Source: Mesorhizobium loti
GTDB lineage: Bacteria; Pseudomonadota; Alphaproteobacteria; Rhizobiales; Rhizobiaceae
NCBI RefSeq assembly: GCF_003148495.1
Contig: NZ_QGGH01000006.1
Location: 248,001-312,000 of the forward strand
Direction: 5' to 3'
Length of the DNA: 64,000 nucleotides
Of this stretch, positions 30,219 through 37,989 are shown piece after piece. Every line of letters starts with the position of its first letter. Position 1 is the first letter of the stretch. A program made the translations under genes and the position numbers. The notes below the pieces were generated by a model, which was not told where the DNA came from, did no database searches, and saw nothing but the letters and a program-made list of their open reading frames with translations.

Positions 30219-31439
30219 TCAATCCGCCATCGTCTCCAAGCTCGCAAAGCCCTGCGGCGCGTCGCCCTCGTCGAAGGGTGTCGTCACCTCGACGAAGGTG
30301 TCGGGGTAGAAGCCGTTGAAGCGGGTCCTCAGCGACAGCGAGTAGGCGCCGATATGGCCGATCTCGATCCAGTCGCCGGTGTCGACGGTTTCCGGCAGCC
30401 AGAACGGCCGCGACAGGATGTCGACGGAATCGCAGGTCGCACCGCAGACCTTGAACGGCACGATGTTCTTCTCCTCGCCATTGCGCGAGCGGATCGCCGG
30501 ATCGGGAATGAAACGCGCCGGCAACGTGATCTTGCCGGTCCATGAATCCGACAGCGACGCCCAGATGCCGTCATTGATGTAGAGCCGCTTGCCCTTGCGC
30601 AGCAGCACCCGCACGATCAGCGACAGGCAGCGCGCCACGATCACCCGGCCGGGCTCGGCCACCAGCGGCATCTGGTCGAACTGATATTCTTTCAGATCGC
30701 CCGACAGCCGCGACATGATCTGGCCGAGCGACGGCATCTCGATCTGCTTGCGATTGGGGTCGTGGCCGTATTCGGCGGGGAAACCGCCGCCGACATCGAG
30801 CCCGGCAATATCGAAGGTCAGCCGGTTGCGCACCCAGTCGGCGGAGGCCAGCGCCCGCTCATAGGTGTCGGGATCCTCGATCTGGCTGCCGACATGGAAA
30901 CACAGGCCAACCTTGTAGCCGGTGCGGTTCAGCCGCTCGGCCAGTTCGACGGCATAGGCCGGCCCTGCGCCGAACTTCTTCGACAGTTCGTAGGCGGCCG
31001 ATCCTTTCGTCTGGATGCGCACGAACACGCTGATCGAGCCCGGATCGATGTCGAGAGCCCGCACCACCCGTGTCAGCTTGGTGATCTCGTCCTCATGGTC
31101 GAGCGAAATGACGCGGATGGCGTATTTCTCCAGCGCCAGCTTGATGTCCGACTGCGCCTTGACCGGGTGCATGTAGAGCATCTCGGCATCGGTAGAGACC
31201 GCGCGTACGGCGGCGAACTCGCCCGGCGAAGCGACGTCGAAAGCGTTGACGCCGGCCTCGACCAGGGTCTTCAGCACGATCTGCTCGCCATTGGTCTTGA
31301 CCGCATAAGCGGTCTTGCCGGGGAACATGCCCATGAACTGCCTGGCATCCGCCATCAGCACCTGCGGGCGGAAGCAATAGACCGGATCGTCCGGGCGAAG
31401 CGCCAGTGCCGCCTCGCGGGCATTCTCGAATCGCTGCAT
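30219..31439 (-). CDS. Ornithine/lysine decarboxylase, PLP-dependent (fold type III)
   Basis: Eukaryote-like (group IV) decarboxylase that makes putrescine or cadaverine. The 406 aa protein has the PLP lysine in YAVKTNG, HVGSQ, GGGFPAEY (phosphate-binding), EPGRVIVA, and the C-terminal CGATCDSVD with the active-site cysteine. These match the ODC/LDC group common in rhizobia. The ATG at 31439 gives MQRFENAREAALAL; the frame continues 10 codons upstream without support. Ornithine versus lysine specificity is not clear from the sequence. Confidence 0.9.
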   Translation of the reverse strand: MQRFENAREAALALRPDDPVYCFRPQVLMADARQFMGMFPGKTAYAVKTNGEQIVLKTLVEAGVNAFDVASPGEFAAVRAVSTDAEMLYMHPVKAQSDIKLALEKYAIRVISLDHEDEITKLTRVVRALDIDPGSISVFVRIQTKGSAAYELSKKFGAGPAYAVELAERLNRTGYKVGLCFHVGSQIEDPDTYERALASADWVRNRLTFDIAGLDVGGGFPAEYGHDPNRKQIEMPSLGQIMSRLSGDLKEYQFDQMPLVAEPGRVIVARCLSLIVRVLLRKGKRLYINDGIWASLSDSWTGKITLPARFIPDPAIRSRNGEEKNIVPFKVCGATCDSVDILSRPFWLPETVDTGDWIEIGHIGAYSLSLRTRFNGFYPDTFVEVTTPFDEGDAPQGFASLETMAD

Positions 31440-31648
31440 GGACGAATCCTTGACCTGAGCTGCGCACAATTAATCCATGCTAGCGGCTAATGAAAACAAT
31501 TCTGTGTCTCGTGGCGCTGACGCAGCGGCGCTAGGTCTTTGCCAGCAACGTTTGCCAGCGATCAGGTTTCGGGTGGCCCTTGTCGCCGAACCCGATATGG
31601 CTTCTGCCTGACTGACTGGCATTCAGGCCGTCTGGGAGGGCGACTCAC

Positions 31649-32566
31649 ATGGCAATAGCCGCGACATCAGCACCACGCGGGCCGATGGTGCTCAAGGACT
31701 GGGGACAGCTCCTGCTACTCGGTGCGATCTGGGGCGGCTCGTTCTTCTTTGCCCGCATCGCGGTGGCGGAACTTCACCCGCTGGTGCTGGTGCTGTTTCG
31801 CGTCGCCATCGCGGCGATTGCACTGCAGATCTATCTCGGCCTGCGTGGCCCGTCCTTCCGCCTCGCTCTTCCGCATGCCGGCCTTTTCTTCCTGCTGGCG
31901 CTCACCAACAACGTCGTGCCCTTCTCGCTGATCTTCGCCGGCCAGACAGAGCTTGGCGCAGGCGTCGCCTCGGTGCTCAACGCAACGACGCCGTTCTGGA
32001 CGCTGATTCTCGCCAACGCGCTGACATCGGACGAAAAACTCTCCTGGAACAAGCTGGCCGGCATTGCGCTCGGCATCGCCGGCACGGCTGTCATGATCGG
32101 CCCCGGCCTGCTCGCCGGGCTCGGCGGCCCGGTCTGGGCCAAATTCGCGCTGATCGGCGCCTCGCTGTCCTACGGCATTGCGCTGATGGTCGCCCGCCGT
32201 TTCAAGGGTGTGCCCTCGCCGGTCATCGCCACCGGACAGTTGACGGCGTCGACCATCATCATGATCCCGATCGTGCTCTTCACCTACGGTCCATCGGGCC
32301 TGTTCTCGGCCTCGCCGCCGGTCTGGGCGGCGGTGCTGGCGCTGGCGCTTCTGTCCACCGCCTTCGCCTACATCCTCTATTTCAACCTCGTCGCCTCGGC
32401 CGGCGCCACCAACGCCTCGCTGGTCACGCTCATCGTGCCGGCCAGCGCCATGCTGCTCGGTTTTCTGTTCCTTGGCGAACGTCTAGAGTTGTTCGAAATC
32501 GGCGGCGTGTTGCTGATCGCGCTCGGTCTCATCACGATCGACGGACGGCTGCTTGGTCGACGTTAG
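31649..32566 (+). CDS. DMT-superfamily permease (two EamA domains)
   Basis: 305 aa inner membrane protein with about ten predicted membrane segments in two similar halves, the EamA/RhaT layout. The first half opens with LLGAIWGGSFFFARIAV, a typical DMT signature, and the second has the LSTAFAYILYFNL stretch. These proteins export or import metabolites such as amino acids; the substrate is unknown. Its stop codon lies at the edge of a palindromic repeat (32563-32605). Confidence 0.88.
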   Translation: MAIAATSAPRGPMVLKDWGQLLLLGAIWGGSFFFARIAVAELHPLVLVLFRVAIAAIALQIYLGLRGPSFRLALPHAGLFFLLALTNNVVPFSLIFAGQTELGAGVASVLNATTPFWTLILANALTSDEKLSWNKLAGIALGIAGTAVMIGPGLLAGLGGPVWAKFALIGASLSYGIALMVARRFKGVPSPVIATGQLTASTIIMIPIVLFTYGPSGLFSASPPVWAAVLALALLSTAFAYILYFNLVASAGATNASLVTLIVPASAMLLGFLFLGERLELFEIGGVLLIALGLITIDGRLLGRR

Positions 32567-32605
32567 AGCGCCGCGCGTCCACTGGACGCGCAAAGGACGC
32601 TCTAA
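32563..32605. repeat. Palindromic intergenic repeat
   Basis: Ends TTAGAGCG and CGCTCTAA are inverted, with a central GCGCGTCC/GGACGCGC pairing. The unit resembles a short palindromic repeat I know from rhizobial intergenic regions. It contains the stop codon of the DMT permease gene and may act as its terminator. Confidence 0.7.
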
Positions 32606-32626
32606 CCACTTAATTGCCCCCGCATC

Positions 32627-32650
32627 GCGAAAGTCGAATTCGACTTTCGC
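32627..32650. repeat. Perfect 24-bp palindrome
   Basis: GCGAAAGTCGAA followed directly by its exact reverse complement. With no loop it is more likely a protein site or repeat fragment than a terminator. It lies 177 bp upstream of the promoter of the tiny gene at 32865. Confidence 0.6.
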
Positions 32651-32803
32651 AGCGGTAGCGCTGCCATGACATGGTAACGACACACCGCCGCCATAATTTA
32701 TTCACAGGTCTGAAGCTGGATTTTGCCTAGGAGTTTCAAAGCCTAACGGCAAAAGTGGGGTCGCAAATCTAGCAATTACGTCGCAATGCAGCACATTTTC
32801 CGC

Positions 32804-32831
32804 TTGCCTGTGGCACAAATGAACCTAGACT
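32804..32831 (+). promoter_or_regulatory. Probable sigma-70 promoter of the 28-aa membrane protein gene
   Basis: TTGCCT (32804-32809) and TAGACT (32826-32831) are separated by 16 bp and followed within 35 bp by a strong ribosome binding site. Both hexamers keep the most conserved positions. Confidence 0.5.
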
Positions 32832-32864
32832 CTCAGGCATAGCTCTTTAAGAGGAGGCTATGTC

Positions 32865-32951
32865 ATGGGACTTACGAGGCCTATCAACGCATTGATGATC
32901 TGTGCTGCGTTCGCCTTCATCGGAGCCCTTATTATGGGCTTTCTTCCCTGA
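32865..32951 (+). CDS. Tiny (28 aa) single-span membrane protein
   Basis: ATG at 32865 is preceded by GAGGAGG at 32851-32857. The product begins MGLTRPINALM and continues into a hydrophobic helix (residues about 9-27, rich in Ala, Ile, Phe and Leu) that ends GFLP. It sits alone between a probable promoter (32804-32831) and a strong terminator (32997-33027), giving a transcript of about 190 nt. A competing ATG at 32860 gives only 11 codons. I do not recognise the family. A regulatory or complex-stabilising membrane peptide is possible. Confidence 0.6.
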   Translation: MGLTRPINALMICAAFAFIGALIMGFLP

Positions 32952-32996
32952 CCCGCCAAGACGGGGAAGAACCAGCACCACATAGTCCAAACCATT

Positions 32997-33027
32997 GAAA
33001 AGGCCGGGTTTTTACCCGGCCTTTTTG
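32997..33027 (+). terminator. Rho-independent terminator
   Basis: AAAAGGCCGGG, loop TTTTTA, CCCGGCCTTTTT: a strong GC stem followed by a T-run, just after the 28-aa gene. The flanking A-run makes it potentially active in both directions. Confidence 0.9.
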
Positions 33028-33058
33028 TATCTTGGGCGCTTCTTCGAGGCTCTCATGG

Positions 33059-33112
33059 TTCGAGCATGATCTTTTCCGAAAACCGGATTCCACTTTTCGG
33101 AATCATGCTCTA
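33059..33112. repeat. Palindromic repeat (rhizobial GAGCATGAT type)
   Basis: GAGCATGATcttttccgaaaa and its near complement ending AATCATGCTC form an imperfect hairpin. The motif resembles a palindrome common between genes in rhizobia and Brucella. It overlaps the metF stop codon (33110-33112). Confidence 0.75.
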
Positions 33113-34027
33113 AGCCGCGGCCGAACCCGCCGCCTCCGCATCATGCGAGCGAATGCCTATCATGTGGCAAATGGCGAAGACCAGATCGGCCCGGTTCATG
33201 GTGTAGAAGTGGAAATCGCCGACACCGCGCTCGACCAGATCCATGACCTGTTCGGCCGCCACCGCCGAGGCCACCAGCGCATGCGTCTGCGGGTCCCGGT
33301 CAAGGCCCTCGAACCGCTCCGCCAGCCAGCCAGGCACATGCGCGCCCGCCCTCGCGGAAAAGTTCGCGACCTGCCTGAAACTGTGAACCGGCTGGATACC
33401 CGGCACGATGGGGATGTAGATGCCGGCGCGGCGGACGCGCTCGACATAGCGCTCGTAGAGATCATTGTCGAAGAAGAACTGGGTGATGGCGCGCGTCGCA
33501 CCATTGTCGACCTTGCGTTTCAGCATCTCGATGTCGGTGGCGAAATCGGGGCTTTGCGGATGCTTTTCCGGATAAGCCGCGACGGAGATGTCGAAATCCG
33601 CGATTGCCTTAAGCCCGGCGACCAGTTCCGCGCCATTCTCGTAGCCACCGGGATGCGGTCGATAGGGTTCGCCGACGCCGGAAGCCGGGTCGCCGCGCAG
33701 CGCCACGAACCGGTTGATGCCGATCGACTTGTAATCCTGGATGACCGCATCGACCTCGTCGCGCGTTGCACCGACACAGGTCAGATGCGCCGCGGCGGGA
33801 ATAGCGGTTTCCGTCAGGATGCGCTTTACAGTACGGGCGGTGCGCTCGCGCGTCGAGCCGCCGGCGCCGTAGGTCACCGAGACGAATTTCGGCTTCAGCG
33901 GCTCCAGCCTTGTGACCGTCTCCCACAGCCTTGCTTCCATCTCGTCCGTCTTCGGTGGGAAGAATTCGAAGGAAACCCGGACCTTGTCGCCAATGTCGGG
34001 GCGGCGGGAAAAGCGGAACTGGTTCAT
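33110..34027 (-). CDS. metF: 5,10-methylenetetrahydrofolate reductase
   Basis: FAD enzyme that makes 5-methyl-THF, the methyl donor for methionine synthesis. The 305 aa protein begins MNQFRFSRRP; FEFFPPKTDEME is the MetF N-terminal motif with the catalytic Glu, and VTYGAGGSTRERT, HLTCVGATRDEV and LRGDPA follow. Its start overlaps the stop of the ArsR-methyltransferase gene (ATGA), which strongly links the two. The 3' end lies in a palindromic repeat. Confidence 0.96.
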   Translation of the reverse strand: MNQFRFSRRPDIGDKVRVSFEFFPPKTDEMEARLWETVTRLEPLKPKFVSVTYGAGGSTRERTARTVKRILTETAIPAAAHLTCVGATRDEVDAVIQDYKSIGINRFVALRGDPASGVGEPYRPHPGGYENGAELVAGLKAIADFDISVAAYPEKHPQSPDFATDIEMLKRKVDNGATRAITQFFFDNDLYERYVERVRRAGIYIPIVPGIQPVHSFRQVANFSARAGAHVPGWLAERFEGLDRDPQTHALVASAVAAEQVMDLVERGVGDFHFYTMNRADLVFAICHMIGIRSHDAEAAGSAAA

Positions 34028-35046
34028 GCGATTTCCCCTATCGAGTTCGCTTTGGCCTGCCTTGTGTCGTTGGAAGGATCGGCGATCAGGAGGCGCCGGT
34101 CGCGGCCAAGCCAGAGTTTCACGGTGAGCCTCGCCTCGTTGCCGCCGCGCGGCTCGAACTCTTGGGCATCCTCGAGATCGAGTCCGGCTTCCGCAAACCA
34201 GTCGGCGATCTGCCGGTCGGAAAAGCCGAGCCGCATATGCGCGTGCTCCTCGCGCAGGAATTCCAGCGCATGCGGCGCGAAATCGACGATGACCAGCCGC
34301 CCGGCTGGACGCAAAAGCCGCGCCGCCTCGTGGATGGCGCGGGCGGGATCGTCGAGATAGTGCAGCACCTGATGGATGGTGACGAGATCGAAGGCATCGC
34401 GCTCGACCGGCGGCGCGAAGATGTCGCCCTGCCGCACCTGCGCATTCGAAACGCCGGCCTTGTCGAGATTGGCGCGCGCCACGGTCAGCATCTCGCGCGA
34501 CATGTCGATGCCGACACCGCGCCGATAGAGCGGCGAGAAGATTTCGAGCAACCGCCCGGTGCCGGTGCCGAGATCGAGCATCGACTGGAACGGCCGCTTG
34601 CCCACCAGCTTCAACATTGCGGCTTCGACGGCGCGGTCCGGCACATGCAACGAGCGGATATGATCCCAGCTCGCAGCATTCACGGAAAAATACTCGACCG
34701 CCCGGTCCTGCCGCTTGCGCTTGACCGAGGCCAGGCGCTCAAGATCGCGCTCGACCTGCGGATCGGCACCGCGAATGCCGGAAACCAGCCCCATGACGAA
34801 GTCCCGCGCGGAATCCGCGTCCGACAGGCGGAAGAAGGCCCACGACCCTTCCTGGTAGCGGCCGATCAACCCGGCCTCCAGCAAGAGCTTCAGGTGCCGC
34901 GAAACGCGCGGCTGCGACTGGCCGAGAATTTCGGTAAGGTCGGAAACGGTGAGGTCGCCGCGCGACAACAGTGCCAGTATGCGCAGCCGGCTGGATTCGG
35001 CCGCCGCCTTCAACGTATCCACCATGGTGTCGAGCGAGACATGCAT
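34024..35046 (-). CDS. ArsR-type regulator fused to a SAM-methyltransferase-like domain (SahR-like)
   Basis: 340 aa. Residues about 8-95 are an ArsR winged helix (ILALLSRGDLTVSDLTEILGQSQPRVSRHLKLLLEAGL). Residues about 145-300 are a class I methyltransferase fold with motif I MLDLGTGTGRLLE, GIDMS, and DFAPHALEFLREEHAH. This architecture, coupled to metF, fits the SahR regulators that sense S-adenosylhomocysteine and control methionine-cycle genes in proteobacteria; the ligand here is inference. An operator-like palindrome lies 24 bp before the start. It could instead be a real methyltransferase with a DNA-binding domain. Confidence 0.8.
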   Translation of the reverse strand: MHVSLDTMVDTLKAAAESSRLRILALLSRGDLTVSDLTEILGQSQPRVSRHLKLLLEAGLIGRYQEGSWAFFRLSDADSARDFVMGLVSGIRGADPQVERDLERLASVKRKRQDRAVEYFSVNAASWDHIRSLHVPDRAVEAAMLKLVGKRPFQSMLDLGTGTGRLLEIFSPLYRRGVGIDMSREMLTVARANLDKAGVSNAQVRQGDIFAPPVERDAFDLVTIHQVLHYLDDPARAIHEAARLLRPAGRLVIVDFAPHALEFLREEHAHMRLGFSDRQIADWFAEAGLDLEDAQEFEPRGGNEARLTVKLWLGRDRRLLIADPSNDTRQAKANSIGEIA

Positions 35047-35068
35047 CAGCGTATTCTCTTTGAAAAGA

Positions 35069-35097
35069 TATAAACATATGTTTATGTCGATTTTCAA
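35069..35097 (-). promoter_or_regulatory. Promoter with 16-bp palindromic operator for the ArsR fusion-metF operon
   Basis: ATAAACATATGTTTAT at 35070-35085 is a perfect palindrome. On the minus strand it sits between TTGAAA (35092-35097) and TTTATA (35069-35074), which are 17 bp apart, a good sigma-70 arrangement. This is the expected place for autorepression by the ArsR-type protein, which starts 23 bp downstream. Confidence 0.7.
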
Positions 35098-35156
35098 AAC
35101 CTTGCAAGCGCTATGTCGCTTCCGGACAAGAAAATGGCGCATGCGTCGACTCGCGA

Positions 35157-35205
35157 TGCATGTGGCCCAAAAGTGGGTCGCGGTTTTGGGGCAACGACAT
35201 GCACG
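35157..35205. repeat. Palindromic intergenic repeat
   Basis: GCATGTGGCCCAAAAGTGGG and, inverted, GGTTTTGGGGCAACGACATGC form an imperfect palindrome of a type that, from memory, is abundant in Mesorhizobium intergenic DNA. It lies in the leader of trmO. Confidence 0.65.
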
Positions 35206-35232
35206 AACAAAAAGATGCGAGATGAGAGCAGG

Positions 35233-35772
35233 ATGACCGAAACGCGTGAGATGTTCGAGACGCGCGAAGGCGAGCAGAGGCTGGAGAACGATCCGGCACT
35301 GATGCCGCCTGATGGCGGGATCGTCTTCATCGGCCACATCGCCTCGCCATGGACGACGCGCGAAACATGCCCGAAGAACATGCGCACCGCGCGCGAGACC
35401 GGGCAGGAGGCGGTGCTGACCATCGACGCGCCCTATCGCGATGGCCTGCAGGGGCTGGAGCGCGCCAGCCACGTCATCATCCTGTCCTGGCTGCATCATG
35501 CGCCGCGGACTCTGATTGTGCAGAAACCGCGCCATGCGGCTGAAACGAAAGGCGTATTTTCGCTGCGCTCCCCTGCTCGCCCGAACCCTATCGGGCTGCA
35601 TATCGCCAGGCTGATTGCCGTCGACATCGGTACCGGCCGCATCGATCTCGACGCCATCGATGTGCTCGACGGCACGCCGGTCATCGACATCAAGCCTTAT
35701 TTCGCCTCGACCGACGCCATACCGGAGGCGACCATCGAAGGACGCGACGAGCCCAATGGGGGTCGGCGATGA
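35233..35772 (+). CDS. trmO: tRNA (N6-threonylcarbamoyladenosine(37)-N6)-methyltransferase
   Basis: TsaA/YaeB-family enzyme that N6-methylates t6A at position 37 of certain tRNAs with SAM. The 179 aa protein has the motifs FIGHIASPWTTR, ASHVIILSWLHHA and the family signature RSPARPNPIGLH. The frame opens earlier inside a palindromic repeat. The ATG at 35233 (MTETREMFETREGEQ) follows AGCAGGA. The stop overlaps the next gene by ATGA. Confidence 0.88.
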   Translation: MTETREMFETREGEQRLENDPALMPPDGGIVFIGHIASPWTTRETCPKNMRTARETGQEAVLTIDAPYRDGLQGLERASHVIILSWLHHAPRTLIVQKPRHAAETKGVFSLRSPARPNPIGLHIARLIAVDIGTGRIDLDAIDVLDGTPVIDIKPYFASTDAIPEATIEGRDEPNGGRR

Positions 35773-36083
35773 CAGCGCCGACCGGCCGCCGCCGCGCCAT
35801 CGCCAAGGCGCTGACCGCACTTCTGCCGCTGGCGCCCTATGCCGACATGGAGAAGATCCGCACCGACGCCGGCGCGGTTCACATGAAGACCTTGCCGCCG
35901 GGCATCGCCGTATGGCTGGCGACGATTGCCCATATCCGCCACATGCACACCGACTACGAAAAGCTTCTGGCCGAAGGTTACGACCGCGACTCGGCGCGTT
36001 TCTTCGTCATCGAGCAGATCAACATCGTGCTCACCCGCTGGCGCGCGACACGCCTGCTCGACGCCGACGACGAAGAGGATTGA
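35769..36083 (+). CDS. DUF2293 domain protein
   Basis: 104 aa, rich in Arg and Ala. The core with PPGIAVWLATIAHIRHMHTDYEKLLAEGYDRDSARFF (read in parts) matches the DUF2293 family of small alphaproteobacterial and fungal proteins of unknown function. It overlaps trmO by ATGA, so the two are cotranscribed and translationally coupled, which hints at a tRNA or translation link. No catalytic motif is evident. A short hairpin (GGCGG-TAGT-CCGCC, 36081-36094) overlaps its stop. Confidence 0.75.
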   Translation: MTAPTGRRRAIAKALTALLPLAPYADMEKIRTDAGAVHMKTLPPGIAVWLATIAHIRHMHTDYEKLLAEGYDRDSARFFVIEQINIVLTRWRATRLLDADDEED

Positions 36084-36096
36084 GGCGGTAGTCCGC

Positions 36097-36241
36097 CTGG
36101 AGACTGTTTCGAATTCGCTCTGGCGAGTCATATGGTGGTGGTTTCGAGAACCGGAGCGCAGCGGACATTTGGGTCCATGAGCACTGGAAGCGCAGAAAAC
36201 GCCGCTAGATGGCCGCCAGTGTAGAATTTCCAAACAGTCTC
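36097..36241. mobile_element. 145-bp MITE-like element with terminal inverted repeats
   Basis: Perfect 10-bp terminal inverted repeats: GAGACTGTTT at 36097-36106 and AAACAGTCTC at 36232-36241. Farther in, GAATTCGCTCTGGCG and CGCCAGTGTAGAATT continue an imperfect pairing, so the element can fold on itself. It has no credible open frame. Its right end touches the stop codon of the gene at 36242 exactly. Confidence 0.6.
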
Positions 36242-36745
36242 TTATTTCCGCTTCAGAACGGCGACTGCGTTGTAGGGCTGGCCGTCAGCCTGGCCGACCC
36301 AGGTCCAGGACAGATTCCCCTTGAAGAACCTGACGGTGATATTGCCGCCGTCTATGCATTTGTCCTGACCGTAAGTGATGCTCTCGTGGTATTCCGCCGA
36401 AATATCGTCCCTGGACGTCTGCGATAGGGATCCGCCGCAGCCGAGCGACGGATAGTCGATCGACGCGCCGCCATCGTTGATCGTCATGGCGATCGTCCAG
36501 TCGGCCCCGGCATCGCCGGCCGGGCTCTGGTGGCCGCTGCCGACCCAGGTGCCGCTCAGCGACGGCACATTCACCGCGCAAGGCAGGTTCTGGAAGATCG
36601 GCGTCAATTCGTTGCCGGTTTTCTCGCAGCGATAGGTCTGGCTGCTCTGGCACAATTCCTCGCCTTCGCGCGCGCACTGGGCGCTGGCTTCGCCCGCAGC
36701 GCCGAACATCGTCATGGCTGCTACGACGGCCCCAAGCCTGCCCAT
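36242..36745 (-). CDS. Secreted cysteine-containing protein of unknown function
   Basis: 167 aa. A signal peptide is predicted (residues 1-22, ending ASA-Q). The mature part has seven cysteines, including QCAREGEELCQSS and YRCEKTGNE near the N-terminus and CGGSL and DKCIDGG later, suggesting disulfides in the periplasm. A second half of alternating polar and aromatic residues (SGTWVGSGH...FFKGNLSWTWVGQA) looks like a beta-barrel or lipocalin-like fold, but I cannot name a family. The gene ends exactly where the MITE-like element begins. Confidence 0.6.
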   Translation of the reverse strand: MGRLGAVVAAMTMFGAAGEASAQCAREGEELCQSSQTYRCEKTGNELTPIFQNLPCAVNVPSLSGTWVGSGHQSPAGDAGADWTIAMTINDGGASIDYPSLGCGGSLSQTSRDDISAEYHESITYGQDKCIDGGNITVRFFKGNLSWTWVGQADGQPYNAVAVLKRK

Positions 36746-36901
36746 CTTCCCCTCCGTTCAGAGCGCGCAATGTAAGGCAATTCCGATCCAATGTATCAGC
36801 GAGATCGTCATCGAGGCCGAACAGCGCCGGGCGGGTGGCTCTATGCCTTCTGCGCACCGCCGGTAGCCTACTGACCTCGCCTTGCGCGACAGGAGGCCCC
36901 G

Positions 36902-37858
36902 ATGAGCCAGATGACACGGGACGAGAAGCAACTGCCCGTGGTTGGCGACCGCCACGTCGACCCGCATTCCTATCCCGAGGGCGTCGCTTTCCTCGACGGC
37001 CAGTACCTGCCGATGTCGCAAGCCAAGATCTCGGTGCTGGACTGGGGTTTTCTGCATTCCGACGCCACTTACGACACCGTGCATGTCTGGAATGGCCGTT
37101 TCTTCCGCCTCGATTTGCATCTCGACCGCTTCTTCGGCGGGCTGGAAAAGCTGCGCATGACCATTCCCTTCGATCGCGAAGGCGTGACCGAAATCCTGCA
37201 CAATTGCGTGGCGCTGTCGGGTCATCGCGCCGCCTATGTCGAGATGCTGTGCACGCGCGGCACCTCGCCGACCTTCAGCCGCGACCCGCGCCAGGCAGTC
37301 AACCGCTTCATGGCGTTCGCCGTGCCGTTCGGCTCGGTCGCCAATGCCGAGCAGTTGCAGCGCGGCCTGCGTGTCGCCATCAGCGACAAGGTGCGTATTC
37401 CGCCGGCCTCGATCGACCCGGCGATCAAGAACTACCACTGGCTCGATCTGGTGCGCGGCCTCTACGATGCCTATGACCGCGGCGCCGAGACCGCAGTGAT
37501 TCTCGACTTCAATGGCAACGTCGCCGAAGGCCCGGGCTTCAACGTCTTCTGCGTCAGGGATGGAAAACTGTCGACGCCTTCCATTGGCGTGCTGCCCGGC
37601 ATCACCCGCCGCACGGTCTTCGACCTGTGCGCCGAAGAAGGTCTTGCCGCCACCGCCACCGATGTTAGCGTCGCCGCATTGCGCGAGGCAGACGAGGTTT
37701 TCATCACCTCGACCGCGGGCGGCATCATGCCGGTGACGGAGATCGACGGCGTCCGGATTGCGCACGGCAAGGTCGGCGCGATCACTAGCCGGCTGATGGC
37801 ACTCTACTGGCAAAAGCACGACGACCCGGCATGGTCGTCTCAGGTGAATTACCCCTGA
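36902..37858 (+). CDS. Class IV aminotransferase (branched-chain or D-amino acid type)
   Basis: Fold-type IV PLP enzyme, 318 aa. The Schiff-base lysine is K176 in PAIKNYHW. SVLDWGFLHSDATYDTVHVWNGRFFRLDLHLDR (in parts) is the family's N-terminal block, and GNVAEGPGFNVF and STAGGIMPV are later motifs. Spacing fits branched-chain aminotransferase, D-alanine aminotransferase and aminodeoxychorismate lyase relatives alike; the first is the most common annotation. ATG at 36902 follows AGGAGG. Confidence 0.85.
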   Translation: MSQMTRDEKQLPVVGDRHVDPHSYPEGVAFLDGQYLPMSQAKISVLDWGFLHSDATYDTVHVWNGRFFRLDLHLDRFFGGLEKLRMTIPFDREGVTEILHNCVALSGHRAAYVEMLCTRGTSPTFSRDPRQAVNRFMAFAVPFGSVANAEQLQRGLRVAISDKVRIPPASIDPAIKNYHWLDLVRGLYDAYDRGAETAVILDFNGNVAEGPGFNVFCVRDGKLSTPSIGVLPGITRRTVFDLCAEEGLAATATDVSVAALREADEVFITSTAGGIMPVTEIDGVRIAHGKVGAITSRLMALYWQKHDDPAWSSQVNYP

Positions 37859-37989
37859 TCAAGGGGCCTCTTGTTCAAAAAGAATCCCCCCGCCTCTGGA
37901 AAATCACGGGATAGGCCGTATATGCCGAAAGCGGAGAAGCCTCCGCTTTCACCAGAAAATTGCGCCCGCAGGGGCAAGGATTCCACATC

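Noticed and set aside
35047..35232. SAM-II riboswitch upstream of the metF operon
   Set aside because: No pseudoknot core is visible; the palindrome and ArsR-type regulator explain the control better.
34024..35820. Longer upstream start for the ArsR fusion gene
   Set aside because: The extra about 258 codons cover the trmO gene on the opposite strand and lack any domain; the start at 35046 gives the proper winged helix.
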